Positions 7,855-17,485 of a stretch of DNA of 61,084 bases are shown here, in pieces. Below the pieces are notes generated by a model. That model was not told where the DNA came from and did not search any database. It saw only the letters and a list, made by a program, of their open reading frames with translations. Each line of letters begins with the position of its first letter. The stretch's first letter is position 1. The position numbers and the translations under genes are program-made. The stretch is from Gemmatimonadaceae bacterium. Its GTDB lineage: Bacteria; Gemmatimonadota; Gemmatimonadetes; Gemmatimonadales; Gemmatimonadaceae. Where the stretch lies: positions 1-61,084 of the forward strand of contig JACCRF010000128.1 of the NCBI GenBank assembly GCA_013813715.1, given 5' to 3'.

Positions 7855-10800
7855 ATGACCCTTACTTCCGTTTACCGTTGCGCGCTCGCGCTCGCATTCG
7901 CTCTCACCGCAACCCCGGCGCTGCTGGTGAGTCAGACTTCCGACGGAGTGGTAAGGGGCCGGGTGACGGACGCTGCCTCCGGCCGCGGCCTGGCTGAGGC
8001 CCAAATCGTTGTCACCGGCACCCGCATCGGTGCGATCACCAATGCCGCGGGAGATTTCATGCTGGCAGACGTGCCCGCCGGGGACCGATCGATCACAGTG
8101 CGCCGCATCGGCTATCTGCCGGCAACGCAGACGATCAATGTCGCCAGTGGATCCACCGCGACGGTCGCCGTGGCGTTGAGGGTGAGCGCCGTGAATCTGA
8201 GCGAAGTAGTCGTCACCGGGACGGGGACTGCGACCGAGAAGCGCAAGCTCGGGACGAGCATCGCGTCAGTTGATTCGACTCTCATCGGCCGCGCCCAGGC
8301 GGTGACACTCGATCAGGCGATGCAGGGAAAGATTCCCGGCGCGCAGATCACGCAGAACTCGGGCGGTCCGGGGGGCGGTGGAATGTCGGTGCGCCTCCGC
8401 GGCGTCAACTCGTTTATATCCGGCTCCGATCCGCTTTATATCATCGACGGCGTGATCATTGACAACGGATCCGCGCAGCTCGCCGATCTCGGGGGCCGGT
8501 CGAATCCCCAGAACCGCCTTGCCGACATCAACCCGGCGGACATCGAGCGCGTCGAGGTGATCCGAGGCGCTGCCGCCGCCGCGCTCTACGGATCACGGGC
8601 CAACAACGGTGTCGTGCAGATCTTTACCAGGCGCGGCACCACCGGCAAGCCGCATTTCACCTATACGAGCCGCCTCACGACGAATGAGCTGCGCGAGCAG
8701 CAGCCGTTCAACTTCTATCCCTTCGACGCCGCCGGTCTGCCGAGCCCCCGGTTCAACTATCAGGACGACATCTTCCGGCGCGCGATGGGCAGCGAACAGA
8801 ACGTGACGGTCGAAGGTGGAAACGACCAGACGCGCTACTTCGTGAGTGGAAACTTCGCGAAGGAGGACGGCATTCTTCGGTCAACCTCATCGCAGCGTGC
8901 CGGGGCGCGGGTCAACCTGCAACAGCATCTCACCTCGCGCCTCATCGGGAGTGTGACGGCAAACTACGTCACGACGCACAACGAGCTCCAGGCCTTCGGA
9001 GAGCAGAACAACTATGGCGTCATGGGGTCGCTTTTCTTCGCCCCGACCCATATCGACTTCCGGCCAGTGAACGGCGTCTACCCGTTGCCGCCAACGCTCG
9101 GAACAAACCCGTTTCTGGCAATCGATCGCATCACTAACCCGCAGACGATCGACCGTTTCATCGGCGCGACGAAGCTGACCTGGACGCCACTCACCAGCCT
9201 CGTGCTGGACTACACGCTCGGGATCGACAACACCAGCTTCGAACAAGGACAATTCGTTCCCCGTAATGCAGTACTCGGTACGGATCCGCTTGCCACCGGA
9301 CGGTCGTTGTCCGTGTTTCAGGGAACGCGCGTCATCAACCAGGACGGGGTGGCGAGTTACACCTGGCGGCCGATGGGGCCAATCGAGATGCGCACTACTG
9401 GTGGATTCAACCACACGGCGCAACGAGTGAAGACGACGAGCGCCGAGGCCAATGGCCTGGCGCCGGTTGGAGAGCTGGTGAGCGCGGGCTCGGCGCCGAG
9501 GGCGGCGCAGACCGACGTCGAACTTCGCACGCTCGGTTTCTACGGACAGCAGGAGCTGGCGTGGAACGACCGGCTCTTTCTTACGGGAGCGGTTCGCTAC
9601 GACGCGTCGTCCACGTTCGCGCCATCTGAGCGCTGGCAGGTATTCCCGAAGTTCTCGGGATCGTACGTGGTTATCGCCAATCAGCCTGGCCGCCTCAACA
9701 ACCTGCGGCTGCGCTCGGCCATCGGCTGGGCGGGCAGCCAGCCCGGGATTGTGAACGCGTACTCCCAGTTCGTCACGTACACTCAGGAATCTTTCGCGCT
9801 GCGGCCAGGCTTCGTCAACGCCACCACCTTCGGCAATCCCGAACTGCGCAACGAGCGCGCTCGCGAATGGGAGGTCGGGGCAGAGCTCGGTCTCCTGGCC
9901 GGGCGGGTAGGGCTCGAAGCGACTTATTACGACCGGTTGGTGTCCGACCTGCTGTTCTTCCGCCCGCTGCCTACCAGCACCGGTTTTTTGCGCCAGTTCT
10001 TCCCGATCGGCACGATGTCCAACAAGGGGTTCGAGCTGCTCGCTCAAACAACGAACCTCGATGCGCCGAACTTCGGTTGGTCAACCACGGCTACCTACAC
10101 TCGCAATCGGAATCTCGTAGAGAGCCTGGCGATTCTGGATTTCCAGTCAGCGGGCGGATACCCGAACCGCATTCGCGCCGGAGAGCCGGCGGGCGTGTTC
10201 TACGGGTCGTACGCTGCGCGCGACTGTGTCACGGGCGCGCTGCTGCTCGACTCGCTCGGCCGGTATCGGCGCAGCAACCAGACGGCCGACATGGGAACGC
10301 TGGCCCAGCGGCGCGCGATCAGCAACGGAACGTGCAACGATTCACTCAATAAGGTCATCGGCGATCCGAATCCCGACTGGATGGGCTCGTTACTCAACGA
10401 GTTCACGATCGGGAAGAAGCTGCGCGTGCGTGCGCTGCTCGATGGAGTGTTCGGGAACGACATCATGAATCTCTCCACGCGCGCGCAGAACGCCGGCATC
10501 GCGAGCAACTCGAAGGAATATGAGCGCGAGCTTCTGCCCTACGGTGATTCCCGCAAGCTGCCGCCCACCTTCAACTCTCGGACACAGGGAATCTTCGAGT
10601 ACTGGATCGAGGACGGCACCTTTGTGAAGCTTCGCGAGCTTTCGGCGAGCTACAAGTTCGACGCAGAGCCCGTGCGCTGGCTCTTCAGGGAAGGCGTGGA
10701 TGTGACAGTTTCGGGTCGCAATCTCTATGTGTGGACCGATTACAGCGGCTTCGATCCGGAGATCAACCTGTTCGGAACGAACGCAGGTGGGAGGGAATCC

Positions 10801-10890
10801 GTTCAGACGACGGCTGCTGACCGGGGCTTCGACTTCGGCGGCTACCCGATTCCGCGCGTGTGGTCAGTAAGTGCGCGATTTACGTTCTGA
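7855..10890 (+). CDS. SusC/RagA-family TonB-linked outer-membrane transporter
   Basis: The 1011-residue protein has a signal peptide (cleavage near Ser26) and then a carboxypeptidase-regulatory-like domain (about 30-110). A SEVVVTGTG TonB-box region follows, then a plug domain with the SusC signature DPLYIIDG (192-199) and a long beta-barrel ending in an aromatic residue (SARFTF). SusC proteins form an energised channel lidded by a SusD lipoprotein, here the next gene 18 bp downstream. There is no glycosidase, anti-sigma or sensor gene nearby, so the imported substrate is unknown. Peptides or other nutrients are as likely as glycans. Confidence 0.95.
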   Translation: MTLTSVYRCALALAFALTATPALLVSQTSDGVVRGRVTDAASGRGLAEAQIVVTGTRIGAITNAAGDFMLADVPAGDRSITVRRIGYLPATQTINVASGSTATVAVALRVSAVNLSEVVVTGTGTATEKRKLGTSIASVDSTLIGRAQAVTLDQAMQGKIPGAQITQNSGGPGGGGMSVRLRGVNSFISGSDPLYIIDGVIIDNGSAQLADLGGRSNPQNRLADINPADIERVEVIRGAAAAALYGSRANNGVVQIFTRRGTTGKPHFTYTSRLTTNELREQQPFNFYPFDAAGLPSPRFNYQDDIFRRAMGSEQNVTVEGGNDQTRYFVSGNFAKEDGILRSTSSQRAGARVNLQQHLTSRLIGSVTANYVTTHNELQAFGEQNNYGVMGSLFFAPTHIDFRPVNGVYPLPPTLGTNPFLAIDRITNPQTIDRFIGATKLTWTPLTSLVLDYTLGIDNTSFEQGQFVPRNAVLGTDPLATGRSLSVFQGTRVINQDGVASYTWRPMGPIEMRTTGGFNHTAQRVKTTSAEANGLAPVGELVSAGSAPRAAQTDVELRTLGFYGQQELAWNDRLFLTGAVRYDASSTFAPSERWQVFPKFSGSYVVIANQPGRLNNLRLRSAIGWAGSQPGIVNAYSQFVTYTQESFALRPGFVNATTFGNPELRNERAREWEVGAELGLLAGRVGLEATYYDRLVSDLLFFRPLPTSTGFLRQFFPIGTMSNKGFELLAQTTNLDAPNFGWSTTATYTRNRNLVESLAILDFQSAGGYPNRIRAGEPAGVFYGSYAARDCVTGALLLDSLGRYRRSNQTADMGTLAQRRAISNGTCNDSLNKVIGDPNPDWMGSLLNEFTIGKKLRVRALLDGVFGNDIMNLSTRAQNAGIASNSKEYERELLPYGDSRKLPPTFNSRTQGIFEYWIEDGTFVKLRELSASYKFDAEPVRWLFREGVDVTVSGRNLYVWTDYSGFDPEINLFGTNAGGRESVQTTAADRGFDFGGYPIPRVWSVSARFTF

Positions 10891-10908
10891 CCCGCGGAGA
10901 CCGTCATC

Positions 10909-12261
10909 ATGCGAATAATCAGACAGTGCGTGGTGCTCTTGGCGGCGGCGTCGCTCGCGGGATGCGAGCTCGACCTTCAGAATCCCAATTCGCCGACTGA
11001 GGGCCAGGTTACCAGCAGTCCCGATGGTGTCATCGCGCTGGCGACGGGACTTCAGAGCCGATTCGCGAGTTCGTACGGTAACTTCGCGTACATGGCGGGA
11101 CTGGTGACCGACGAATTCGCTTCAGGCTCGGCGGCGCTCATCTCGATCAGCGATTCCGAGCAGGGGTCAGTCGCGCCTGGCACGGCGATCGCCGACATCG
11201 TGTTCAACTCCATCTACCGAACGGTGCGTACCGCAGACGATCTACTCACCGGCGCTGAAGCACTTTCGGGTAGCATTGAAGCGGGGACGCGCAGCGGCCT
11301 GCGTGGACTGGCATTCGCGCTAAAGGCCGAGGCGCTCGGCGAGGCGCTACAGTCCTACCAGCGGATTCCGATCGTAACATTCGGCGAAACAGCGCCGGCG
11401 TATGTTGGTCGTGCCGAGGCCCTGGCGGTTGTGCGGCAGCTCCTCGACTCGGCGGCAAACGGGATCGCCGCAACGCCGCCGAGCACGTTCTTCAACAACA
11501 GCATCCTGACGCCGGGCGTGAATCTGCCAAACGTGATCCAGCTTTTCAGGGCGCGTTATGCGCGGATCGCGAGCGACGATGCGACGGCATTGGCGTCGGC
11601 GAACCTTGTTGGCCGGACGGGTTCCGCGGCGCTCTCGGTGCTGACGTTCCCCTCGCCGACGGTCAACTTCTACGCGAATGTCACCGGTGGCACCAACGGC
11701 ATCGCGCCGCGGCGACAGTTCCGGCTCTCGATGCTGCCGCAGGATCAGCGGTTCGCGTATTTCGTGGTGCCATCGACGACACTTTCAGGCCGCGTCGGGG
11801 CGCTGCTCGATCCGTGGAACCGGTATGCGAACCCCCAGGCGCCGCTCCCCGTCTACTTTCCGGACGAAGCGCTGCTGATAAAAGCCGAGGCGCTCGCGAA
11901 TCAGAACCAGCTCTCCGCGGCGCAGGCGGTGCTCGACTCTGTTCGTACCGATTGCACCGGCGGCCGCGGGCTCGACGATCCGAAGGCCTGTCTTCCGCCG
12001 CTTGGCGCGCAGCTCACACAGAGCCAGCTCCTCGCCGAGATCTACGTGCAAAGGCGGTACGAGCTGCTTGGTACCGGTCTCAGGTGGGAGGACGCGCGCC
12101 GGCGCAACGCGATCCGCGGACCGACTGCGGCTCCCGCCGTTCCGGTTGACGGCCAGCGGTGCTGGCTGCCGTACTCGATAGGTGACCGCAACGCGAATCC
12201 CAACGTTCCCCCCGATCCGGCCGAGCCGGGCACGTTTCCATCTGGCTGCCCACTCCAGTAG
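10909..12261 (+). CDS. SusD/RagB-like outer-membrane lipoprotein
   Basis: The 450-residue lipoprotein has the lipobox LAGC (Cys19), followed by the ELDLQNPNSPTEGQ segment common after lipidation in gemmatimonad SusD proteins. The TPR-like helical body and the C-terminal VQRRYELLGTGLRWEDARR block are typical of the RagB/SusD family. It should sit on the cell surface as the substrate-binding lid of the SusC channel encoded immediately upstream. The gene order SusC-SusD-DUF4397 indicates one operon. Confidence 0.93.
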   Translation: MRIIRQCVVLLAAASLAGCELDLQNPNSPTEGQVTSSPDGVIALATGLQSRFASSYGNFAYMAGLVTDEFASGSAALISISDSEQGSVAPGTAIADIVFNSIYRTVRTADDLLTGAEALSGSIEAGTRSGLRGLAFALKAEALGEALQSYQRIPIVTFGETAPAYVGRAEALAVVRQLLDSAANGIAATPPSTFFNNSILTPGVNLPNVIQLFRARYARIASDDATALASANLVGRTGSAALSVLTFPSPTVNFYANVTGGTNGIAPRRQFRLSMLPQDQRFAYFVVPSTTLSGRVGALLDPWNRYANPQAPLPVYFPDEALLIKAEALANQNQLSAAQAVLDSVRTDCTGGRGLDDPKACLPPLGAQLTQSQLLAEIYVQRRYELLGTGLRWEDARRRNAIRGPTAAPAVPVDGQRCWLPYSIGDRNANPNVPPDPAEPGTFPSGCPLQ

Positions 12262-12300
12262 ATCATGATCATGCAATCGACAATCACCGGAAGGGCACAC

Positions 12301-13065
12301 ATGTCGAATCGGACGCGGGCGGTGGTGGTTGGATGCCTCGCAGTTGTCGCGGCAGCCTGTGGAACGACGACGGCGCCGGATGCACTCGTTCCGTCGGGCG
12401 CGCAGGGCCGCGTGCGGCTGGTGAACGTGATCACCGATGCAACTCGTGGCCGCGTCAATGCGAGTCTCGAGGGGCTCGTGTTCGGTGTCGACATAAACTA
12501 TGCGGTGAGTGCTCCGGCGAATCTCCCTGCGCCGTCGACCGCTCCATATAAGGCAGTTCTGGCAGGAAATCGTGCGTTCATCCTCAAGCGGACGGCGGAT
12601 ACGACGGTAACGGTGGCGACGCTCAACTTCACGGTAGCGGAAGGTGAGGACCGCAGCGTTTACGCGATCGGTGGTGCAGGCGGCAGCGCAATCACTGGGT
12701 TCGTGCTGACGGATGTCAACACTGCCGCCGCTGCGACGGAGACGCGACTGCGTTTAGTCAACATGAGTCCGACTGCCGGGCCGCTCGACGTATTTCTTAC
12801 GGCGGTGGGCGCTGATCTCGCAACGGCGGCCCCGCGGGCAACGAGTCTCGCCTACCAGGCTGCGTCGGCTTACTTCACCGTTGCACCGGGGACGTATCAG
12901 TACCGGGCGGTTCCGGCCGGTACGGCTCCGGCGAACCGCGCCGGGAATGTGACGATCACCCTGTCCCCAGTTGCGCTTGCGGGCGGAACGGGGCGAACTA
13001 TCGTCGCCGCCGACAACAGCGCCGGCGGAGCGCCGCTGCGGGCGTTCGTCCTTACGGATCGGTAA
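12301..13065 (+). CDS. DUF4397 lipoprotein
   Basis: ATG 12301 is preferred over an upstream ATG because GGAAGG sits about 7 bases before it. The 254-residue product then begins with a lipoprotein signal (VAAAC, Cys20). The RVRLVNVITDA opening and the repeated RLRLVNMSPTAGPLDVFLT segment are DUF4397 hallmarks; the domain has an immunoglobulin-like or beta-sandwich appearance. Its position 39 bp after SusD suggests a surface accessory to the SusCD transporter. No enzymatic motif is visible. Confidence 0.85.
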   Translation: MSNRTRAVVVGCLAVVAAACGTTTAPDALVPSGAQGRVRLVNVITDATRGRVNASLEGLVFGVDINYAVSAPANLPAPSTAPYKAVLAGNRAFILKRTADTTVTVATLNFTVAEGEDRSVYAIGGAGGSAITGFVLTDVNTAAAATETRLRLVNMSPTAGPLDVFLTAVGADLATAAPRATSLAYQAASAYFTVAPGTYQYRAVPAGTAPANRAGNVTITLSPVALAGGTGRTIVAADNSAGGAPLRAFVLTDR

Positions 13066-13098
13066 GAAGCCGCGGCTGCAGCCGAGCGGTGGCAAAAG

Positions 13099-13321
13099 CC
13101 TTACCGCAGGGAACGCAGAGGATTGCAGGGAACACAGGGAAGGCGCACCACTTTTTGGGTTTCTTGTCGACTTGTCTTGCCCGGCAGGTTACCCGTGCGT
13201 GGCGGGCCCTGATCGCACATCCCCGTCGTTGCTCTTTAACAACAGCCTTCGTGTAGTTGCGTCCCCTGCGTCCCCTGTGTCCCCTGAGCTCTCTGTGATC
13301 CCCGCGTTCTCTGCGGTAAGG
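13099..13321. repeat. Family 2 dispersed repeat (TTACCGCAG...CTGCGGTAA)
   Basis: This fills most of the 279-bp gap between DUF4397 and the SDR gene. The left end reads TTACCGCAGGGAACGCAGAG and the right end is its imperfect reverse complement (GCGTTCTCTGCGGTAA). Runs such as GTCCCCTGCGTCCCCTGTGT form short tandem motifs inside. A second copy lies at 45101-45307 with nearly the same termini but a different centre, which supports a dispersed element rather than a local hairpin. No coding sequence is seen in it. Confidence 0.8.
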
Positions 13322-13344
13322 CAGTTCTGCAATATACGATAGTT

Positions 13345-14916
13345 TTACCAGTTGGTCGGCTCGTAATCCTTGAGGAACTTCCCCCACACGTGCTCGCCGC
13401 TGTTGAAGCCGGCGATGATAGGATCCACAATGCGCGCCGCACCATCCACGATGTCGAGCGGTGGATGAAAGCGGTGCTCCGCGGTCTTGCGCGTCGCGAT
13501 CTCCACGGGATCCTCGTCCGTGACCCAGCCCGTATCCACGCTATTCATGTGGATGCCGTCGGCCTGATAGTCTGCCGCTGACGTACGAGTCATCATGTTG
13601 AGCGCGGCCTTCGCCATGTTCGTGTGCGGATGCCGCGTGGACTTGAACGTCTTGTAAAACTGACCCTCGACCGCGGAGACGTTGACGATGTGCTTGTCGC
13701 GCCCCGGAGTCCGCAGCATGAGCGGCTTGAGGCGAGCGTTGATGATGAACGGTGCTACCGCATTCACGAGGTGAACCTCGAGCAGCTCAACGCTCGGCAC
13801 CTCGGCCATGAGAAGCCGCCAGGAGTTGCGGCCACGCAGGTCGACCTGTTGACGATCCTGATCGAGGCGTCCCTGAGGGAAGAGGGCCGTTTGCGCGGCC
13901 CGCTCTTCGGGCAGCAACGGCACCTGCGACAGTTGCGCCGCGTGAGTCAGCCCGGCCACATCGGAGATCCCCGTGTCGAGCGTTACCGGCGTCGTACCGC
14001 CTTCGGGTAGCATGTGGTATCCACGCAATCCCTCGTAGACTCCGAGCAACTTGCGCGCGGGCTCGGGCATCGCCCCGAGCGACGCTGTTTCACGCGCCAT
14101 CATGTGCTCGTAAAAATCTGGCGGGCGCCGTACGGTCTGACACGCGTTGTTTACGATGAAGTCCAGTCGATCACGGGTAGCGAGAAGCTCGCGGCAGAAC
14201 GCCTCGACACTCGGCGTGTGGCGCAGATCGAGCCCGAAGATTTCCAGCCGATCCGCCCACTCGGCGAAATCCGGCTCCTGCGCGTAACGGGCCGCCGAAT
14301 CACGCGGGAAACGGGTGGTGACGATGAGCTGCGCGCCGCAGCGGAGGAGCTTGATGCCGGCCTGATATCCGATCTTGACACGCCCGCCGGTGAGCAGCGC
14401 GACGCGTCCGCTGAGATCGGCCAGCTCCGTCCGTTTGGCGTAGTTGAGATCCGCGCATCGCGGACATAGCTGGTCGTAGAAGTGGTGGATCGGCGAGTAA
14501 CTCTGCTTGCAGATGTAGCAGTTCTGGGGATCCAGGGCGTCTGGAGACGTCCGGTCATCGTCGGTGACGTGCGGCACGAATCCGACCGGCGGAAAGACGT
14601 TCGGTGTGATGAAGACCGGCTCGCGGCGGAGCTTCCGAATGCCGGTTGCCTCGAGCACGTTCTCCTCGCGCTGGACACGATCTGCCTTGCGCTGGCGCTT
14701 GGTGATTTTGAGGAGCTGGCGCCGTCCGATCGCGTCGGGTCGTGAGACTCGCCCGGCGGCTTGGAGGAGGCGGTTCCGGTCGTCTTCGGGGACACCTGCA
14801 AGCAGTGCGCGATCGGCGGCGATCGCCTCGAGGAATTCGGCCGCAGAGCGAGCGCGGTCGGCAACGTCTACGCGTGTCGCGCCGTGAGAGGCTACCTCGC
14901 GGGAGGATGTGGTCAT
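13345..14916 (-). CDS. SDR-family oxidoreductase with N-terminal zinc ribbon
   Basis: The 523-residue protein is about twice the size of a classical SDR. Residues 1-130 are a helical extension. Residues 133-154 hold a four-cysteine ribbon (CYIC...CPRC) with two His between. The Rossmann fold then begins with [12 protein letters not shown] (172-183). The later NVSAVEG segment supplies the catalytic Ser, but the usual YxxxK reads TNMAK, so the Tyr is absent. I recall the same arrangement in homologues of this large-SDR group, so it is probably not a defect. The substrate is unknown. ATG 14916 is chosen because the longer upstream frame lacks family features. Confidence 0.85.
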   Translation of the reverse strand: MTTSSREVASHGATRVDVADRARSAAEFLEAIAADRALLAGVPEDDRNRLLQAAGRVSRPDAIGRRQLLKITKRQRKADRVQREENVLEATGIRKLRREPVFITPNVFPPVGFVPHVTDDDRTSPDALDPQNCYICKQSYSPIHHFYDQLCPRCADLNYAKRTELADLSGRVALLTGGRVKIGYQAGIKLLRCGAQLIVTTRFPRDSAARYAQEPDFAEWADRLEIFGLDLRHTPSVEAFCRELLATRDRLDFIVNNACQTVRRPPDFYEHMMARETASLGAMPEPARKLLGVYEGLRGYHMLPEGGTTPVTLDTGISDVAGLTHAAQLSQVPLLPEERAAQTALFPQGRLDQDRQQVDLRGRNSWRLLMAEVPSVELLEVHLVNAVAPFIINARLKPLMLRTPGRDKHIVNVSAVEGQFYKTFKSTRHPHTNMAKAALNMMTRTSAADYQADGIHMNSVDTGWVTDEDPVEIATRKTAEHRFHPPLDIVDGAARIVDPIIAGFNSGEHVWGKFLKDYEPTNW

Positions 14917-15023
14917 GGGCGTGAATGAGGATGGAGCGATGCTTCCGGCCGGGGGGCCGACCGAACTTACAAGGATTAGCGTGAAGGCCAGTTCCGGGCA
15001 AGGCATGGTGCGCAATGCGCTCT

Positions 15024-15058
15024 GTACATACATTCTATAAAAACGTACATACAGGAGG
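15024..15058 (+). promoter_or_regulatory. Direct-repeat operator, -10 box and RBS of vapBC
   Basis: Two copies of GTACATACA (15024-15032 and 15045-15053) lie exactly 21 bp apart, two helical turns. They flank a TATAAA -10-like box at 15036-15041. The second copy runs into AGGAGG (15053-15058), four bases before the GTG start of vapB, one of the strongest ribosome sites in the window. The arrangement suits autorepression by a ribbon-helix-helix antitoxin; binding is inferred. Confidence 0.65.
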
Positions 15059-15062
15059 CTGA

Positions 15063-15308
15063 GTGCCTGGTGGAAGAGAGAAGACAGGGCCAGCCAGAAG
15101 GGCGACTAACCGCCCAGCGAACGCGAAGAAGCCGAAGACGTTCCGGCTGTCAGAAAGCAGGATCGAGTCGGCCCGGCAAATTCTTGGAGTCAATACCGCC
15201 ACGGCGGCCATCGAGGCGGCGCTCGACATGGTCGTTTTTCGCAAAGAGCTCGTCGACGGCACGAGGTCGCTCCTCGGCATCGCTGTAAATCCCTTCGACG
15301 CGCACTAG
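15063..15308 (+). CDS. vapB: VapB-type antitoxin (ribbon-helix-helix-like)
   Basis: This 81-residue basic protein starts at GTG 15063 behind a strong AGGAGG. The [17 protein letters not shown] segment followed by [21 protein letters not shown] has the strand-helix-helix layout of VapB-like DNA-binding antitoxins. The C-terminal part would wrap the toxin. The toxin gene follows after one base, and the direct repeats upstream fit autoregulation. Confidence 0.8.
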   Translation: MPGGREKTGPARRATNRPANAKKPKTFRLSESRIESARQILGVNTATAAIEAALDMVVFRKELVDGTRSLLGIAVNPFDAH

Positions 15309-15309
15309 C

Positions 15310-15774
15310 GTGCCTCGGCGGGAGCGGAAGTACACTCTCGACACGAACGTCTACATCACGGCATTCAGGGACCCCAAAGCCAATGCCGCTTTGCAGGTGT
15401 TTCATACAGTCTTTGCGCCGTTCGAATATCTGAGCGCTGTGGTGGTGCAGGAGCTGGCCGCGGGAGTCCGGACATCCCCTGCGTCTCATCGACTGGAACG
15501 TCTGCTGTTCGAGCCGTTCCAAAGGCGCGGCAGGATCATAACGCCGTCGGACGCCGCCTGGAAGCGCGCGGGTCAGGTACTATCGACGCTCGTCCGCAGG
15601 GAAGGACTCGAGCTGCGCCACATCACGAAGGGCTTTGCAAACGACGTAATGCTGGCGGTCGCATGCCGGGAGGCCGGCGTTGTTCTCGTAACGGAGAATC
15701 GCAGGGACTTCGAGCGAATCGGAAACGTAATATCGTTCGAGTTCGTGGATCCGTGGCCCGCGCCGGCGGGATAG
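15310..15774 (+). CDS. vapC: VapC-type PIN-domain ribonuclease toxin
   Basis: The 154-residue protein has the acidic PIN quartet: Asp11 in TLDTNVYI, Glu48 in VVQELAAG, Asp112 in FANDVMLA, and Asp133 in TENRRDF. VapC toxins cut specific tRNAs or rRNA with Mg2+ when the antitoxin is degraded. The GTG start at 15310 follows the vapB stop by one base, so the two are translated together. Spacing of the motifs is normal and the toxin looks intact. Confidence 0.88.
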   Translation: MPRRERKYTLDTNVYITAFRDPKANAALQVFHTVFAPFEYLSAVVVQELAAGVRTSPASHRLERLLFEPFQRRGRIITPSDAAWKRAGQVLSTLVRREGLELRHITKGFANDVMLAVACREAGVVLVTENRRDFERIGNVISFEFVDPWPAPAG

Positions 15775-15830
15775 GGGACTTGGTACCCGGTGGCTGGTAG
15801 TCGGGATGCTTACATGGTTGCGGTGAAGGT

Positions 15831-16123
15831 CAACCTAGAACGGCACAGGTTTGAGATGCCCGAAGCATAGTTACGAGTTGCTAGAGAGGAACCCGCCCAG
15901 TCAAGCCGCGTCCTCGCCCAGGGATGACTGTGATCCTGTCCTCCAGCGAGAAGCCAGAGACGGCACGGCGGCAGAGTCGCGCTTGCCTTTGTGCCCGACT
16001 CGTATCTCGCCCCTGGATCGCGTGCATATCATGGATCATGCGCCAGGATGGGATCGCAGATGCAACTAACTCGAAACTCGCATCTATACTCCTGGCCTCT
16101 CTTACCTGTGTATTTCTCGGTTG
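15831..16123. repeat. Family 1 imperfect inverted-repeat element in a 384-bp gap
   Basis: The gap 15775-16158 between vapC and the convergent dehydrogenase gene holds no credible gene. Its ends pair imperfectly: the left end reads CAACCTAGAACGGCACAGGT and the reverse complement of the right end reads CAACCGAGAAATACACAGGT, with similarity continuing inward over about 50 bp. The left end also shares TAGAACG, GAGATGC and GAAGCATAG blocks with the inverted repeat at 4737-4869. I read it as a diverged copy of the same element. Confidence 0.65.
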
Positions 16124-16158
16124 CGTTCTTTCTGGTCTGCTGTCGAACGGACCCGCTA

Positions 16159-17484
16159 CTATCGGTCCGGCGCGCTCCCCGTCACGCGCCAGATGACATT
16201 GCCGACGTCGTCGGCAACCAGCAGTGCACCGCGTTTGTCGAGCGCTACGCCAACGGGACGCCCCATCGCGTCGCCGTTTCTCCTCACGAACCCGGTCAGT
16301 ACGCCGACAGGATCGCCGGACGGCATGCCGTTCGCGAACGGAACGAAGATCACCTTGTAGCCGCTGCGTGGCTCCCGGTTCCACGAACCGTGCTGCCCGA
16401 CGAACATTCCGCGTCTCAGCTGTGCGGGCAGCGATGTGCTCCCCGACCATGCGAGACCGAGCGACGCGGTGTGCGGGCCGAGCGCATAGTCCGGCTTGAT
16501 CGCCTTGGCGACGAGATCGGGCCGCGGCGGCTTCACGCGTGCGTCCACGTGCTGCCCGAAATAACTGTACGGCCAGCCGTAGAACCCGCCGTCGCGCACC
16601 GACGTCATGTAGTCGGGCACAAGGTCGCTACCGAGCTCATCACGCTCATTCACTGACGTCCACAACGCACCGGTCTCGGGCTCCCACGCCATCCCAACAG
16701 GATTCCGCAATCCCGACGCAAAGATCCGCTGAGTGCCGGTAGCAACATTGACTTCCCAGATCGCAGCTCGCCCTTCCTCCTCCTCGATTCCGTGCTCGGC
16801 AACATTGCTCGCGGAACCAACGGCGACGTACAGCCTCGCCCCATCCGCCGCGGCAATGACGTTTCTCGTCCAGTGCTGGTTGATCGCACCCGCGGGCAGG
16901 GCGATGAGCCTCACTCCGCGATCGGCTACGCGCATTTGTCCTGGCACGTACGGAAACCGGAGGACAGCGTCGCTGTTTGCGACAAAGAGGCTGTTTCCAA
17001 TGAGCGCCATTCCGAACGGCGCGTTGAGGCCGGCGAGGAAATCCGACCGCGTCTCTGCAATTCCATCGCCGTCCGCGTCACGTAGCAGCGTAATGCGATT
17101 GGGGCTTGGTACCGCGCCGCCGGCTTTCTTCTGGAATTGCTTCCTGAACCACGCCTTGATTCCCTTGGGAGCCCCCGGCCTTGCGGGTGCATTCGTCTCG
17201 GCGACCAATACGTCGCCGTTCGGAAGAACATGGAGCCAACGCGGATGATTCAAGCCACGCGCGAAAGCGACGACAGTCGTTCCTTCCGCGGCAACCGGAG
17301 CGGCGCCGGCCGGCCAGCCTTTCGCCGTCACCACATTGATTACGGGGATGAGCGACGTGCTCGGCGGTGGAAGTGCAGGGTTGGGCCCGATCCCGGCAGA
17401 GACGGGAAGGAGGGCCGGAGCGCCGCAGGCGATGAGCGAACCCGCGGCGGCGACGATTGACGTGCATCGGATTGAATGGAGCAT
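16159..17484 (-). CDS. PQQ-type sugar (sorbosone) dehydrogenase lipoprotein
   Basis: The 441-residue protein starts at ATG 17484 with a lipoprotein signal (SLIAC, Cys20). It shows the six-bladed propeller pattern of soluble aldose/sorbosone dehydrogenases: LNHPRWLHVLPNGDVLVAE, LNAPFGMALIGNSLFVAN, ASGLRNPVGMAWEP, GGFYGWPYSYFG, and the late GQHGSWNR His segment. Such enzymes oxidise sugars or aldehydes in the periplasm with PQQ and pass electrons to carriers. No PQQ biosynthesis gene is in view. The start follows the preceding gene's stop by one base, placing it last in the guaD-puuD operon. Confidence 0.88.
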   Translation of the reverse strand: MLHSIRCTSIVAAAGSLIACGAPALLPVSAGIGPNPALPPPSTSLIPVINVVTAKGWPAGAAPVAAEGTTVVAFARGLNHPRWLHVLPNGDVLVAETNAPARPGAPKGIKAWFRKQFQKKAGGAVPSPNRITLLRDADGDGIAETRSDFLAGLNAPFGMALIGNSLFVANSDAVLRFPYVPGQMRVADRGVRLIALPAGAINQHWTRNVIAAADGARLYVAVGSASNVAEHGIEEEEGRAAIWEVNVATGTQRIFASGLRNPVGMAWEPETGALWTSVNERDELGSDLVPDYMTSVRDGGFYGWPYSYFGQHVDARVKPPRPDLVAKAIKPDYALGPHTASLGLAWSGSTSLPAQLRRGMFVGQHGSWNREPRSGYKVIFVPFANGMPSGDPVGVLTGFVRRNGDAMGRPVGVALDKRGALLVADDVGNVIWRVTGSAPDR

Positions 17485-17485
17485 C

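Noticed and set aside
13052-13445. Frames inside the family 2 repeat
   Set aside because: The periodic CGCAGG-type sequence keeps frames open by chance; no homology or start signal.
15851-16196. Short overlapping frames in the gap after vapC
   Set aside because: They are Cys/Arg-rich, lack conserved motifs or ribosome sites, and coincide with the inverted-repeat element.
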